Shown here: in pieces, positions 24,195 to 31,590 of the stretch
How positions within the stretch are numbered: the first letter of the stretch is position 1
Layout of the letters: each line of letters starts with the position of its first letter
DNA from: Streptomyces hiroshimensis
Lineage (GTDB): Bacteria; Actinomycetota; Actinomycetes; Streptomycetales; Streptomycetaceae
Assembly: GCF_014650335.1 (NCBI RefSeq)
Contig: NZ_BMUT01000001.1
Location: forward strand, 983,037 to 1,047,036
Reading direction: 5' to 3'
Length of the DNA stretch: 64,000 nucleotides
The notes under the pieces: model-generated
Database searches by the model: none
What the model saw: only the letters and a program-made list of their open reading frames with translations
Told to the model about the DNA's origin: nothing
Program-made: the position numbers and the translations under genes

Positions 24195-24310
24195 GATAGC
24201 GTGTGCGGGGTCAAGACGGGCCGGGCCGCCCCGAGGGCCTCCTCCGGCATGCCCGGGCACGCCCCGGGCCTCCGCCGGGACGGCTGACTGCACTACGAAG
24301 AGGGAGAGTT

Positions 24311-25567
24311 GTGGGACATCTGCTGATGGTCGAGAGCTGGGTCGGATCGATGAGCAGGCTGCTGCCACGGGCGATCCGCGAAGCCGGCCACGAATTCACC
24401 TTCCTCACCCGCGACCTCCACCACTACCTGCGCTCCGCGCCCGAGGGCACCGCCCACCCCCTGCTCTCCGCCCGCAACGTCGTCCAGGCCGACACCAACG
24501 ACCCCGCCACGCTGCTCCCGCACATCGAGCAGTTGCACGCCGCACTGCGCTTCGACGGCGTCCTGACCTCCTGCGACTACTACCTCCCCACCGCGGCCCG
24601 CATCGCCGGCCGCCTCGGCCTGCCCGGCCCGCCCGTGCGGGCCGTCACCGACGCCTGCCGCAAGGACGCGACCCGCCGCGCCCTCGACCGCGCCGGCCTC
24701 CCCGGACCGCGCTTCGCCGTCTGCCCCGACTGGACCGCCACCGCCGAGGCGGCCCGCGACCTCGGCTACCCCCTCGTCCTCAAGCCCGTCGACCTGTGCG
24801 CCGGGATGTACGTGCGCAGGGTCGACGACGAGGCCGGGCTCGCCGCCGCCCACCAGGCCCTCGCCGGCTTCCCCGTGAACGCGCGCGGGCAGCTCCGCGC
24901 CCCCGTCGTCCTCCTCGAAGAGCTCCTCGACGGGCCCGAAGTCAGCGTCGAAACCGTCTCCTCCGGGGGGACGGCGCACGTCGTCGGCATCACCGACAAG
25001 AGCGTCGGCGGCGCCCCGGCGTTCGTCGAGACGGGCCACATGTTCCCCGCCGCCCTCGACCCGGCGCAGGCCGGGGAGGCCGCCGCGACCGCCCTGCGCG
25101 CCCTGGACGCCCTCGGCCTCGACGACGTCGTCGCCCACACCGAGATCAAGCTCACCGCGGACGGACCCCGCGTCATCGAGGTCAACCCCCGCCCCGCGGG
25201 CAACCGCATCACCGAACTCGTCCGCCACGTCACCGGCGTCGACCTCGCCGCCGCCTGCGTGGACGTAGCCCTCGGGCGCACGCCCGACCTGACCACCCGG
25301 GCGACGGGACTACACAGCGCGGCCATCGCCTTCCTCGTCCCCGGCCGCTCCGGGACGCTGGAGGGCATCGACGGGGCGGACGGCGTCGGCGACGCCCCCG
25401 GCGTGCTCGAAGCCTCCTTCGCCGGGCCGGGCACCGCCGTCAAGGCGAGCGGCAGCAACAACGACTACCTCGGGCACGTCATGGCCGCCGACCCCGACGG
25501 CCACGGCGCGCGCCGCCGCGCCGAGGACCTCCTCGCCGGCCTCACCCCGAAGGTCGTGGCGCTGTGA
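24311..25567 (+). CDS. ATP-grasp carboxylate-amine ligase
   Basis: A 418-residue protein. The N-terminal Rossmann-like domain (L-M-V-E-S-W-V-G-S, then D-G-V-L-T-S-C-D-Y-Y) precedes an ATP-grasp fold with the lysine strand Y-P-L-V-L-K-P-V-D, an E-E-L-L-D-G-P-E-V-S-V-E-T loop, and the metal-binding A-H-T-E-I-K...V-I-E-V-N-P-R-P-A-G-N-R-I. Such enzymes join a carboxylate to an amine through an acyl-phosphate, using Mg-ATP, and often make dipeptide-like natural products. GTG 24311 follows AGAGGGAGAG. It opens a tightly overlapping operon and probably performs the bond-forming step. Substrates cannot be read from the sequence. Confidence 0.88.
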   Translation: MGHLLMVESWVGSMSRLLPRAIREAGHEFTFLTRDLHHYLRSAPEGTAHPLLSARNVVQADTNDPATLLPHIEQLHAALRFDGVLTSCDYYLPTAARIAGRLGLPGPPVRAVTDACRKDATRRALDRAGLPGPRFAVCPDWTATAEAARDLGYPLVLKPVDLCAGMYVRRVDDEAGLAAAHQALAGFPVNARGQLRAPVVLLEELLDGPEVSVETVSSGGTAHVVGITDKSVGGAPAFVETGHMFPAALDPAQAGEAAATALRALDALGLDDVVAHTEIKLTADGPRVIEVNPRPAGNRITELVRHVTGVDLAAACVDVALGRTPDLTTRATGLHSAAIAFLVPGRSGTLEGIDGADGVGDAPGVLEASFAGPGTAVKASGSNNDYLGHVMAADPDGHGARRRAEDLLAGLTPKVVAL

Positions 25568-26520
25568 GCGTTCTCGCCCCCGTCCCCGCCCTCTCCTGCC
25601 CCGACCTCGAACAGCGCGTCCTGGCCGGCGCGTACGGGCCCGACCCCCGCACCCTGCGCGTCGGCGTCGCCTTCACCACCGCCCAGGCCGTACGCCACGA
25701 GGGCCGCCGCGGCGGCTACCGCAACGAGGTGCTCAGCCTGCGCGTCGGCGCGGCCGTCGGCTCCTGCGCCGTCGAACCCGGCGCCCTGCCCGCCGGCGCC
25801 GTCGAGGAGTGCGTCGGCACCGACGTCGCCACGCTGCTCGACCACCCCCTGCGCGCCGTACGGGTGGCCGCCCTGGACGCCTACCTCATGCACACCACCC
25901 CGCACACCCCCGCCAACGGGGCCAGGCCCTGGGCCCTGCCCGCGGGCGATTCGCTGCGCAAGTCCCGTGCCCGGGCACGCGCCGTCGTCAGCCTGCTGGA
26001 CGCCGCCCCCGGGCAGCGCGTCCTGGTCGTCGGCGTCGTCAACTCCCTGCTGGAGGCGCTGCGCGAGCGCGGCCTGGCCTATGTGCCGTGCGACCTCAAG
26101 GGCGGTGTCACCGAGTGGGGCGAGCCGGTGTGCACCGACGCGCACGCGGAGCTCGCATCCTGCGACGCCCTGCTCGTCTCCGGGATGACCCTCGGCAACG
26201 GCACCTTCGAGCCCCTGCGCGAGCACGCCCGGCGGCACGGCAAGCCGCTCGTGGCCTTCGCGCAGACCGGCAGCGCGATCCTGCCGCGGCTGATCGGCGC
26301 CGGGGTGAGCGCGGTGTGCGCCGAGCCGTACCCGTTCTTCTGGCTCGACGGCGGCCCCGGGGTGGTCCACCGCTACGGGGGCCTGGGGACCGTCCACGGC
26401 GACACCGGAGCAACCGGAGCAACCGGAGCAACCGGAGACGGCGGAGACCTTGGAGCAACCGGAGGCCTTGGAGTCACCGGAGTCACCGGAGCCTCCGGAG
26501 ACTGCGGAGGCCTGCGATGA
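25564..26520 (+). CDS. DUF364 (heavy-metal-chelation family) Rossmann-like protein
   Basis: A 318-residue protein with an N-terminal DUF4213-like part (R-V-G-V-A-F-T-T-A-Q-A-V...S-C-A-V-E-P-G) and a C-terminal DUF364 Rossmann domain. The latter has a V-L-V-V-G-V-V-N-S strand-loop, D-A-L-L-V-S-G-M-T-L-G-N-G-T, and F-A-Q-T-G-S-A-I-L-P. DUF364 is annotated from structure as a putative heavy-metal-chelation domain; the reaction is unknown. The last about 40 residues form a collagen-like G-A-T/G-V-T repeat unrelated to the domain. The GTG overlaps the ligase stop (GTGA), and its stop overlaps the next ATG (ATGA). It is probably essential to the pathway's chemistry or metal handling. Confidence 0.75.
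   Translation: MSVLAPVPALSCPDLEQRVLAGAYGPDPRTLRVGVAFTTAQAVRHEGRRGGYRNEVLSLRVGAAVGSCAVEPGALPAGAVEECVGTDVATLLDHPLRAVRVAALDAYLMHTTPHTPANGARPWALPAGDSLRKSRARARAVVSLLDAAPGQRVLVVGVVNSLLEALRERGLAYVPCDLKGGVTEWGEPVCTDAHAELASCDALLVSGMTLGNGTFEPLREHARRHGKPLVAFAQTGSAILPRLIGAGVSAVCAEPYPFFWLDGGPGVVHRYGGLGTVHGDTGATGATGATGDGGDLGATGGLGVTGVTGASGDCGGLR
26405..26513 (+). repeat. Tandem GGAG-rich repeat encoding the DUF364 protein tail
   Basis: Nine-nt CCGGAGCAA-like units, grading into CCTTGGAGTCA variants, hold twelve GGAG sequences in about 110 nt. The last, GGAGG, is 6 nt before the ATG of the next gene and is its natural ribosome-binding site. In the protein the repeat gives G-A-T-G-A-T-type residues. It looks like expansion of a Shine-Dalgarno region read as coding sequence. 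Confidence 0.75.
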
Positions 26521-27722
26521 GTCCCGTCCTGCAGGCCGTCGCGCCCCGCGCCAACCGCGGGCTCCTCGCCCTCCTCGGCCGCACCCCGCTCGCCCGTATC
26601 GACGCCGGACTGCCCGGCCCGCACCCCGGGTTCTGGGCCAAGCTCGAAGGGCTCGGGGCCGGCGGCATGAAGGCCCGCGCCGCCGTCTCCATGCTCATGG
26701 GCGCGGAGGAGCGCGGCGAGCTCCTGCCCGGCGCGCCCGTCGTCGAGTCCACCTCCGGCACCCTCGGCATCGGCCTCGCCTTCGCGGGCCAGGCCCTCGG
26801 CCACCCGGTCGTCCTCGTCGGCGACGCCGAACTGGAACCGTCCATGCGGCGGCTCCTGCGCGCGTACGGTGCCCGGCTCGACATCGTCGACCGCCCCGCC
26901 GCCGAAGGCGGCTGGCAGGCCGCCCGCCTGGCCCGGCTGCGGCAGCTCCTCGCCGCGCACCCCGGCGCGTACTGGCCCGACCAGTACAACAACCCCGACA
27001 ACGTGGCCGGCTACGCCTCGCTCGCCGCCGAACTGGCCGCCGGCCTCGACCACCTGGACATCCTCGTGTGCAGCGTCGGCACCGGCGGGCACAGCGCCGG
27101 TATCGCCGGGCCCCTGCGCCGTCACTTCCCCGGCCTGCGGGTGATCGGCGTCGACGCGACCGGATCGACCATCTTCGGCCAGCCGGCCCGGCCCCGCCTG
27201 ATGCGCGGCCTCGGCAGCAGCATCCACCCGCGCAACGTCGCCTACGACGCCTTCGACGAGGTCCACTGGGTCGGCCCCGCCGAGGCCGCGGACGCCTGCA
27301 GGCGCCTGGCGCGCGAAGCGTTCGTCAGCGGCGGCTGGTCCACGGGCGCGGCCGCCCTCGTCGCGGCCTGGGCCGCCCGCGTCCACCCCGGCGCCGTCGT
27401 CGCCACCGTCTTCCCGGACGGCCCCCACCGCTACCTCGGCACGCTCTACGACGACGACTTCACCACGGCCCACGGCCTCGGCCCCGGCGCGGCCGCGCGC
27501 CGCCCGGTGGAAATCCCGCACCCGCGGGCCGCGGAGGCGACGGGGTGGGCGCGCTGCACGACGGTGGTGGACCCACTGGCGGGCGGAGCCGGTGCCCCGG
27601 CCTCCGCCGGCACTGCCGCCCCGGCCCACGTCGGAATCCGGCACGCCGCCCCCGGCGCCCGGTCGCGGAGCCGGGTGCCGGACGGCCGTCCCCACTGCCG
27701 TACCACCGGAGGTACCCCGTGA
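26517..27722 (+). CDS. Cysteine-synthase-like PLP-dependent enzyme
   Basis: A 401-residue fold-type II PLP enzyme. It has G-R-T-P-L-A-R-I near the start, the Schiff-base lysine in A-G-G-M-K-A-R-A, the substrate loop V-E-S-T-S-G-T-L-G-I-G, and the phosphate-binding V-G-T-G-G-H-S-A-G. Relatives such as SbnA make 2,3-diaminopropionate-type amino acids by beta-replacement on O-phosphoserine; others form cysteine. The Q-Y-N-N-P-D-N loop fits the synthase group. The C-terminal about 55 residues are an extension of low complexity. The ATG overlaps the previous stop. It presumably supplies a special amino-acid building block to the ligase; no SbnB-like partner is adjacent. Confidence 0.82.
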   Translation: MSPVLQAVAPRANRGLLALLGRTPLARIDAGLPGPHPGFWAKLEGLGAGGMKARAAVSMLMGAEERGELLPGAPVVESTSGTLGIGLAFAGQALGHPVVLVGDAELEPSMRRLLRAYGARLDIVDRPAAEGGWQAARLARLRQLLAAHPGAYWPDQYNNPDNVAGYASLAAELAAGLDHLDILVCSVGTGGHSAGIAGPLRRHFPGLRVIGVDATGSTIFGQPARPRLMRGLGSSIHPRNVAYDAFDEVHWVGPAEAADACRRLAREAFVSGGWSTGAAALVAAWAARVHPGAVVATVFPDGPHRYLGTLYDDDFTTAHGLGPGAAARRPVEIPHPRAAEATGWARCTTVVDPLAGGAGAPASAGTAAPAHVGIRHAAPGARSRSRVPDGRPHCRTTGGTP

Positions 27723-28819
27723 AGACCACCCTGCGTACCGCCCGGCTCCGGCTCGCCGAGCCCCTGCGGATCTCCCGGGGCGTCATGGACGCCCGCGACG
27801 CCGTCTGGCTGTCCGTCGAGCACGGCGGGGCCCGAGGCTTCGGTGAGGCCGTGGCCAGTGCCTACTACGGGCTGGACGCCGGCGCCATCCGGCGGCTGAT
27901 GTGCCACGCCGCGGTCGAACTCGGCAGGTTCACGACGCCGGAGAGCGCGCTGGAGGCCGTACAAGAAGAAGCGCTGCTGCCCCGCGACACCCCTCCCGCC
28001 GTGACCGCCGCCGTCGAAGCCGCGCTGCTCGACCTCGCGGGCAAGCGCGCCGGACTGCCCGTCCACCGCCTCCTGGGGAGCGGCAGCACGGCCGCGCCCG
28101 CCGCCCACACCGCCCGCACCATCGGAATCACCTCCCCCGTACGGGCCGCCCTGACGGCTCGCTGCCTCACCGACGCCGGGTTCACCGTCCTCAAGATCAA
28201 GGGCGGATCGCCGGACCCCGCCGACGACATCGAGCGCGTACGGGCCGTACGGCAGGCCGCCCCGCACGCCCGGCTGCTCCTCGACCCCAACGGTGCCTGG
28301 ACCGTCGCCCGGGCCCGGAAGCTGCTGCCGCGCTTCGCCGCGCTCGGCGTCGCAGCCGTCGAACAGCCCACCCTCCCGGGCGATCCCGAGGGCCTCGCCC
28401 GGCTCGCCGAGGCGTCTGCGCTGCCCGTCATCGCCGACGAGGACGCGGCGAGCCTTGAGGACGCCCGCCGCCTCGCGGGGCGCGTACAGGGCGTCAACGT
28501 CAAGCTCGCCAAGTGCGGCGGCGTCCACGCCGCCCTGCGGATCGCCGACGCCCTGGCCGGCAGCGGTACGGACCTCATGCTGGGCTGCCTGACCGCCAGT
28601 TCGCTCGGCCTCGCCCCCGCCGTCCACCTCGCCGACCGGGCCCGCTGGACCGACCTCGACGGCCACCTGCTGCTCGCCCACGACCCGTGGACCGGCATCG
28701 GCGGCGAGGACGGGACCGTACGGGCCCCCGCCGCCCCCGGCCTGGGCGTCCGGCCCGCCGCGCAAGGAACGCGAGCAGCGCAAGGAACACGAGCAGCGCA
28801 AGGAGACCCCGCACCGTGA
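27719..28819 (+). CDS. Dipeptide-epimerase-like enolase-superfamily enzyme
   Basis: A 366-residue protein of the mandelate-racemase/muconate-lactonizing group. It has the K-x-K catalytic motif in V-L-K-I-K-G-G, metal ligands in L-L-L-D-P-N-G-A-W, V-E-Q-P and I-A-D-E-D, the second catalytic lysine in N-V-K-L-A-K-C-G-G, and a C-terminal D-L-D-G. The D-x-D feature binds the alpha-ammonium of dipeptides in L-Ala-D/L-Glu epimerases. This fits an operon that contains an amide-forming ligase. The C-terminus is a short A-Q-G-T-R-A repeat that carries AAGGA sequences before the next start. GTG 27719 overlaps the previous stop (GTGA). Confidence 0.83.
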   Translation: MKTTLRTARLRLAEPLRISRGVMDARDAVWLSVEHGGARGFGEAVASAYYGLDAGAIRRLMCHAAVELGRFTTPESALEAVQEEALLPRDTPPAVTAAVEAALLDLAGKRAGLPVHRLLGSGSTAAPAAHTARTIGITSPVRAALTARCLTDAGFTVLKIKGGSPDPADDIERVRAVRQAAPHARLLLDPNGAWTVARARKLLPRFAALGVAAVEQPTLPGDPEGLARLAEASALPVIADEDAASLEDARRLAGRVQGVNVKLAKCGGVHAALRIADALAGSGTDLMLGCLTASSLGLAPAVHLADRARWTDLDGHLLLAHDPWTGIGGEDGTVRAPAAPGLGVRPAAQGTRAAQGTRAAQGDPAP

Positions 28820-30063
28820 AGACCTGGCACGAAATACGCGGCTTCCCGCTCGCGATCCGCCTCCTGCTCGTCAACCAGCTCGGCGTCAACACCGGCTTCT
28901 ACCTGCTCGTCCCCTACCTCGCCACCCACCTCGGCCGGGACCTCGGCATGTCCGCCGCCGTCATCGGCATCGTCCTCGGCGTCCGCAACCTCAGCCAGCA
29001 GGGCCTCTTCCTCATCGGCGGCTCGGCCGCCGACCGGCTCGGGGCGCGCGGCGTGATCATCGCCGGGTGTGCGCTGCGGACCGCCGGCTTCGCCCTCTTC
29101 GCCCTCGGCGACGGCCTGGCCGTACTGCTCGCCGCCTCCGTGCTCAGCGGCCTCGCGGGCGCACTGTTCAACCCCGCCGTGCGGGCGTACCTCGCGCAGG
29201 AGGCCGGGGAGCGCAAGGCCGAGGCGTTCGCGCTGTTCAACGTCTTCGCGACGACCGGCGCGCTCATCGGCCCGCTGCTCGGCAGCGCGCTCCTCCTCGT
29301 CGGCTTCCGGGCGTCCGCGCTCACCGCCGCCGGGATCTTCGCCCTCCTGACCGTCGCCCAGGCGCTCGTCCTGCCCGCGCGGCCGGCCGCGCCCAGCGGC
29401 GGCGGGGTGCTCGCCGACTGGCGCGAAGTCCTCGCCAACCGGGCCTTCCTGGCCTTCTCGCTCGCCATGGTCGGCATGTTCACCATGGAGAACCAGCTCT
29501 ACCTCCTGCTGCCCGACGCAGCCCGCCGCGCCACCGGCTGGGACGGCGCCGCTGGGCTCGTCTTCCTCGCCGGGACCCTCGCCAACCTGGGCCTGCAACT
29601 GCGCATCACCCGGGCCCTGAAGGGCCGAGGTCGCCGCGGGGCCTGGGTCGCGGCCGGGCTCGCCCTGATGGGCCTCGCGTTCCTGCCCCCGATGGCGGTG
29701 GCGGGCACCGAGGGGAACGTGCTCGGGCTGCTGCCCGTCCTCGGCGGGGCGCTGCTGCTGTACCTCGGCGTCATGGTCGCCCAGCCGTTCGTCATGGAGA
29801 TGATCCCCGGCTTCGGGCGGCCCGGGCTGACCGGCACGTACTTCGGCATCTTCTACGCCGTCTCCGGCATCACCGCCGCCCTCGGCAACGCACTCGTCGG
29901 CTGGGCCATGGACACCGGCGGGCGCGACGGAACCCAGTGGCTGCCCTGGGCGTGCTGCCTGGCGCTCGGGCTCGTCTCCGCGGGCGGCGTGGCCCGGCTG
30001 CACCGGCTCCGCGCGCTCCCGGCGCCGCCGGCGGCCGTACCGGCGACCGCGGCGACGGCCTGA
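28816..30063 (+). CDS. MFS exporter (probable product exporter)
   Basis: A 415-residue protein with twelve hydrophobic helices. The S-Q-Q-G-L-F-L-I-G-G-S-A-A-D-R-L-G-A-R loop between helices 2 and 3 is the MFS signature region, and G-G-S-x-A-D-R is typical of drug/siderophore exporters such as EntS-like proteins. It starts with GTG 28816 overlapping the epimerase stop, behind three AAGGA-containing repeat units. Its place in the biosynthetic operon, before a methyltransferase and an importer, suggests export of the pathway product. The substrate is inferred from context only. Confidence 0.82.
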   Translation: MKTWHEIRGFPLAIRLLLVNQLGVNTGFYLLVPYLATHLGRDLGMSAAVIGIVLGVRNLSQQGLFLIGGSAADRLGARGVIIAGCALRTAGFALFALGDGLAVLLAASVLSGLAGALFNPAVRAYLAQEAGERKAEAFALFNVFATTGALIGPLLGSALLLVGFRASALTAAGIFALLTVAQALVLPARPAAPSGGGVLADWREVLANRAFLAFSLAMVGMFTMENQLYLLLPDAARRATGWDGAAGLVFLAGTLANLGLQLRITRALKGRGRRGAWVAAGLALMGLAFLPPMAVAGTEGNVLGLLPVLGGALLLYLGVMVAQPFVMEMIPGFGRPGLTGTYFGIFYAVSGITAALGNALVGWAMDTGGRDGTQWLPWACCLALGLVSAGGVARLHRLRALPAPPAAVPATAATA

Positions 30064-30080
30064 AGGAGGACCGAGGACCC

Positions 30081-30860
30081 ATGAACACCGGAAACCTGCT
30101 GACCGACCACCCCGAGCTCTACGAAGCCCGGTTCCCCGACCCCGAACGCCTCGCCGCCCGCTGGGCGCAGGCCACCCTCACCGCCCACGGCGCCGGGCCG
30201 CGCGTCCTCGACCTCGGTTGCGGAACGGGGCGGGACGCGGCGTGGCTGCACGGGGCGGGGCGCGAGGTCACCGGCGCGGACCTCTCCGAGGCGATGCTCG
30301 CCCACGCGCGGGCCCGGCACCCCGGCCCCGGGTACGTCCGCGCCGACCTGCGCGGGTTCGACCTCGGCGAAGGCGTCTTCGACGCGGTCGTCTGCCTGGA
30401 CAGCGCGCTGCTGTACTGCCACACCAACGAGGAGCTGGACGGCCTGCTCGGCTCCTGCCGGCGGGCGCTGCGGCCGGGAGGCCTGCTCGTCGCCGAGATG
30501 CGCAACGGGGCGTTCTTTCTGGGCCGTACGGAGTTGCTGGACGCGCCGACGTCCGGGGAGTTCACCTGGCGGGGGCGGACGTACGGGCACGTGACGACGC
30601 TGCGCGTCGACCGGGCGGCGCAGCTGCTGCGGCGGCGCCGCGTCTGGACGGCGGACGGTTCCCCGCCGCTGGAACAGCGCTCGGCGTGGCGGCTGCTGTT
30701 CCCCCAGGAACTGCGTTACGCGCTGGCGGCGCACGGCTTCGACCTCGTCTCCCTCCACGACGGCCCGGGCCCCCGCACGGAGCCTCCCTGGCGGGAGGGG
30801 GACCCGCCGTCGATCACGGCTGACGGCGACCGCCTGCACGTGATAGCGCGCCGCATGTAA
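30081..30860 (+). CDS. Class I SAM-dependent methyltransferase
   Basis: A 259-residue protein with the SAM motif V-L-D-L-G-C-G-T-G-R-D (about residues 42-52), acidic loop V-T-G-A-D-L-S-E-A-M, motif F-D-A-V-V-C-L-D-S-A-L-L-Y, and L-R-P-G-G-L-L-V-A-E. It belongs to the broad Methyltransf_11/25 group acting on small molecules. The ATG at 30081 follows AAGGAGGACCGAGGACCC. It is the last gene of the biosynthetic half and likely N- or O-methylates the product. A 730-nt repeat-containing gap separates it from the importer. Confidence 0.85.
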   Translation: MNTGNLLTDHPELYEARFPDPERLAARWAQATLTAHGAGPRVLDLGCGTGRDAAWLHGAGREVTGADLSEAMLAHARARHPGPGYVRADLRGFDLGEGVFDAVVCLDSALLYCHTNEELDGLLGSCRRALRPGGLLVAEMRNGAFFLGRTELLDAPTSGEFTWRGRTYGHVTTLRVDRAAQLLRRRRVWTADGSPPLEQRSAWRLLFPQELRYALAAHGFDLVSLHDGPGPRTEPPWREGDPPSITADGDRLHVIARRM

Positions 30861-31590
30861 CTCCCGGCCGCCCACGGCCCGGTCCGGCCCCGCCGGGCCG
30901 CGCCGCGGTGGTTACGCGCCACGGCGGCGGTCACAAGGCTGCGGCGCGTGCCGCGAGGCATGGAGGTGCCGGGCGCCTCACGTCCGCCGCGGCGGCGGGC
31001 AACCACCCGACGTCGTGGTCGGGCGGTGCCGAACGGGCTTGGCCTGCCGGGTATTTCGGGGCGCCGTGTACTTTCCGTTCCGCCGCGGCGACGGGGGCCC
31101 GTGTGCGGTGCTGCCGCACCGGCTCGGCCCTCGGGTCTGTGGCGCGTGCCGCGAGGCATGGACGTGCCGGGCACCTCATGTCCGCCGCAGCGGCGAGCAA
31201 CCACGGCGTCGTGGTCCGGCGGTGCCGAACGGGCTTGGTGCGCTGGGTGTTTCGGCGCGCTGTGTGCCTGTCGTTCCGCCGCAGTGGCGGGGGCCTTGTG
31301 TCGTGGTGCAGTGCTGCCGCACCGGCTTGGCCGTCGGGTCTGTGGCGCGTGCCGCGAGGCATGGACGTGCCGGGCATCTCACGTCCGCCGCGGCGGCGGG
31401 CAACCACGACCGCGTGGTCCGGCGGTGCCGAACAGGCTTGGCCCGCAGGGCGCTTCAAGGCGCCGCGCGCCTCATGTCCGCCGCAGCGGCGAGCAACCAC
31501 GGCGTCGTGGTCCGGCGGTGCCGTGCAGGCCCTGGTGCCGCCTTCGGCCGCACATCTCCACTTCAACCCCCACCCCCAGGAGGAACCTCC
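30861..31590. other. 730-nt non-coding gap filled with an approximately 200-bp repeat
   Basis: The gap between the methyltransferase and the importer holds three nearly complete tandem units of about 200 bp and a partial fourth, annotated separately. Open frames exist on both strands because of the base composition, but none has a start, ribosome-binding site or recognisable domain, and the putative peptides are just the repeated DNA read out. The last about 60 nt carry the AGGAGG of the lipoprotein gene. Confidence 0.7.
30943..31526. repeat. About 200-bp tandem intergenic repeat, 3 copies plus a partial fourth
   Basis: Units start at GGCGCGTGCCGCGAGGCATGGA (30943, 31141, 31344), spacings 198 and 203. 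The best conserved core, CCTCAYGTCCGCCGCRGCGG then CGRGCAACCACG and GTGGTCCGGCGGTGCCGAAC, occurs at 30976-31042, 31174-31238, 31376-31441 and, without its 5' half, 31470-31523. The core contains a CGCCGCNGCGGCG palindrome. Two inverted relatives lie at 40579-40783. It is neither an IS element (no ends, no transposase) nor CRISPR-like (period too long). Confidence 0.8.

Noticed and set aside
24106..24310. DmdR1/IdeR iron box upstream of the ATP-grasp operon
   Set aside because: No sequence resembling TTAGGTTAGGCTCACCTAA is present; the palindrome found is Fur-like instead.
24311..30860. EDDS/aspergillomarasmine or opine-type metallophore pathway
   Set aside because: The cysteine-synthase-like gene is shared, but no argininosuccinate-lyase/fumarase-like, SbnB-like, nicotianamine-synthase or opine-dehydrogenase gene is present.
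30943..31526. CRISPR array
   Set aside because: Units are about 200 bp, diverged, and there are no short identical repeats with unique spacers or cas genes.
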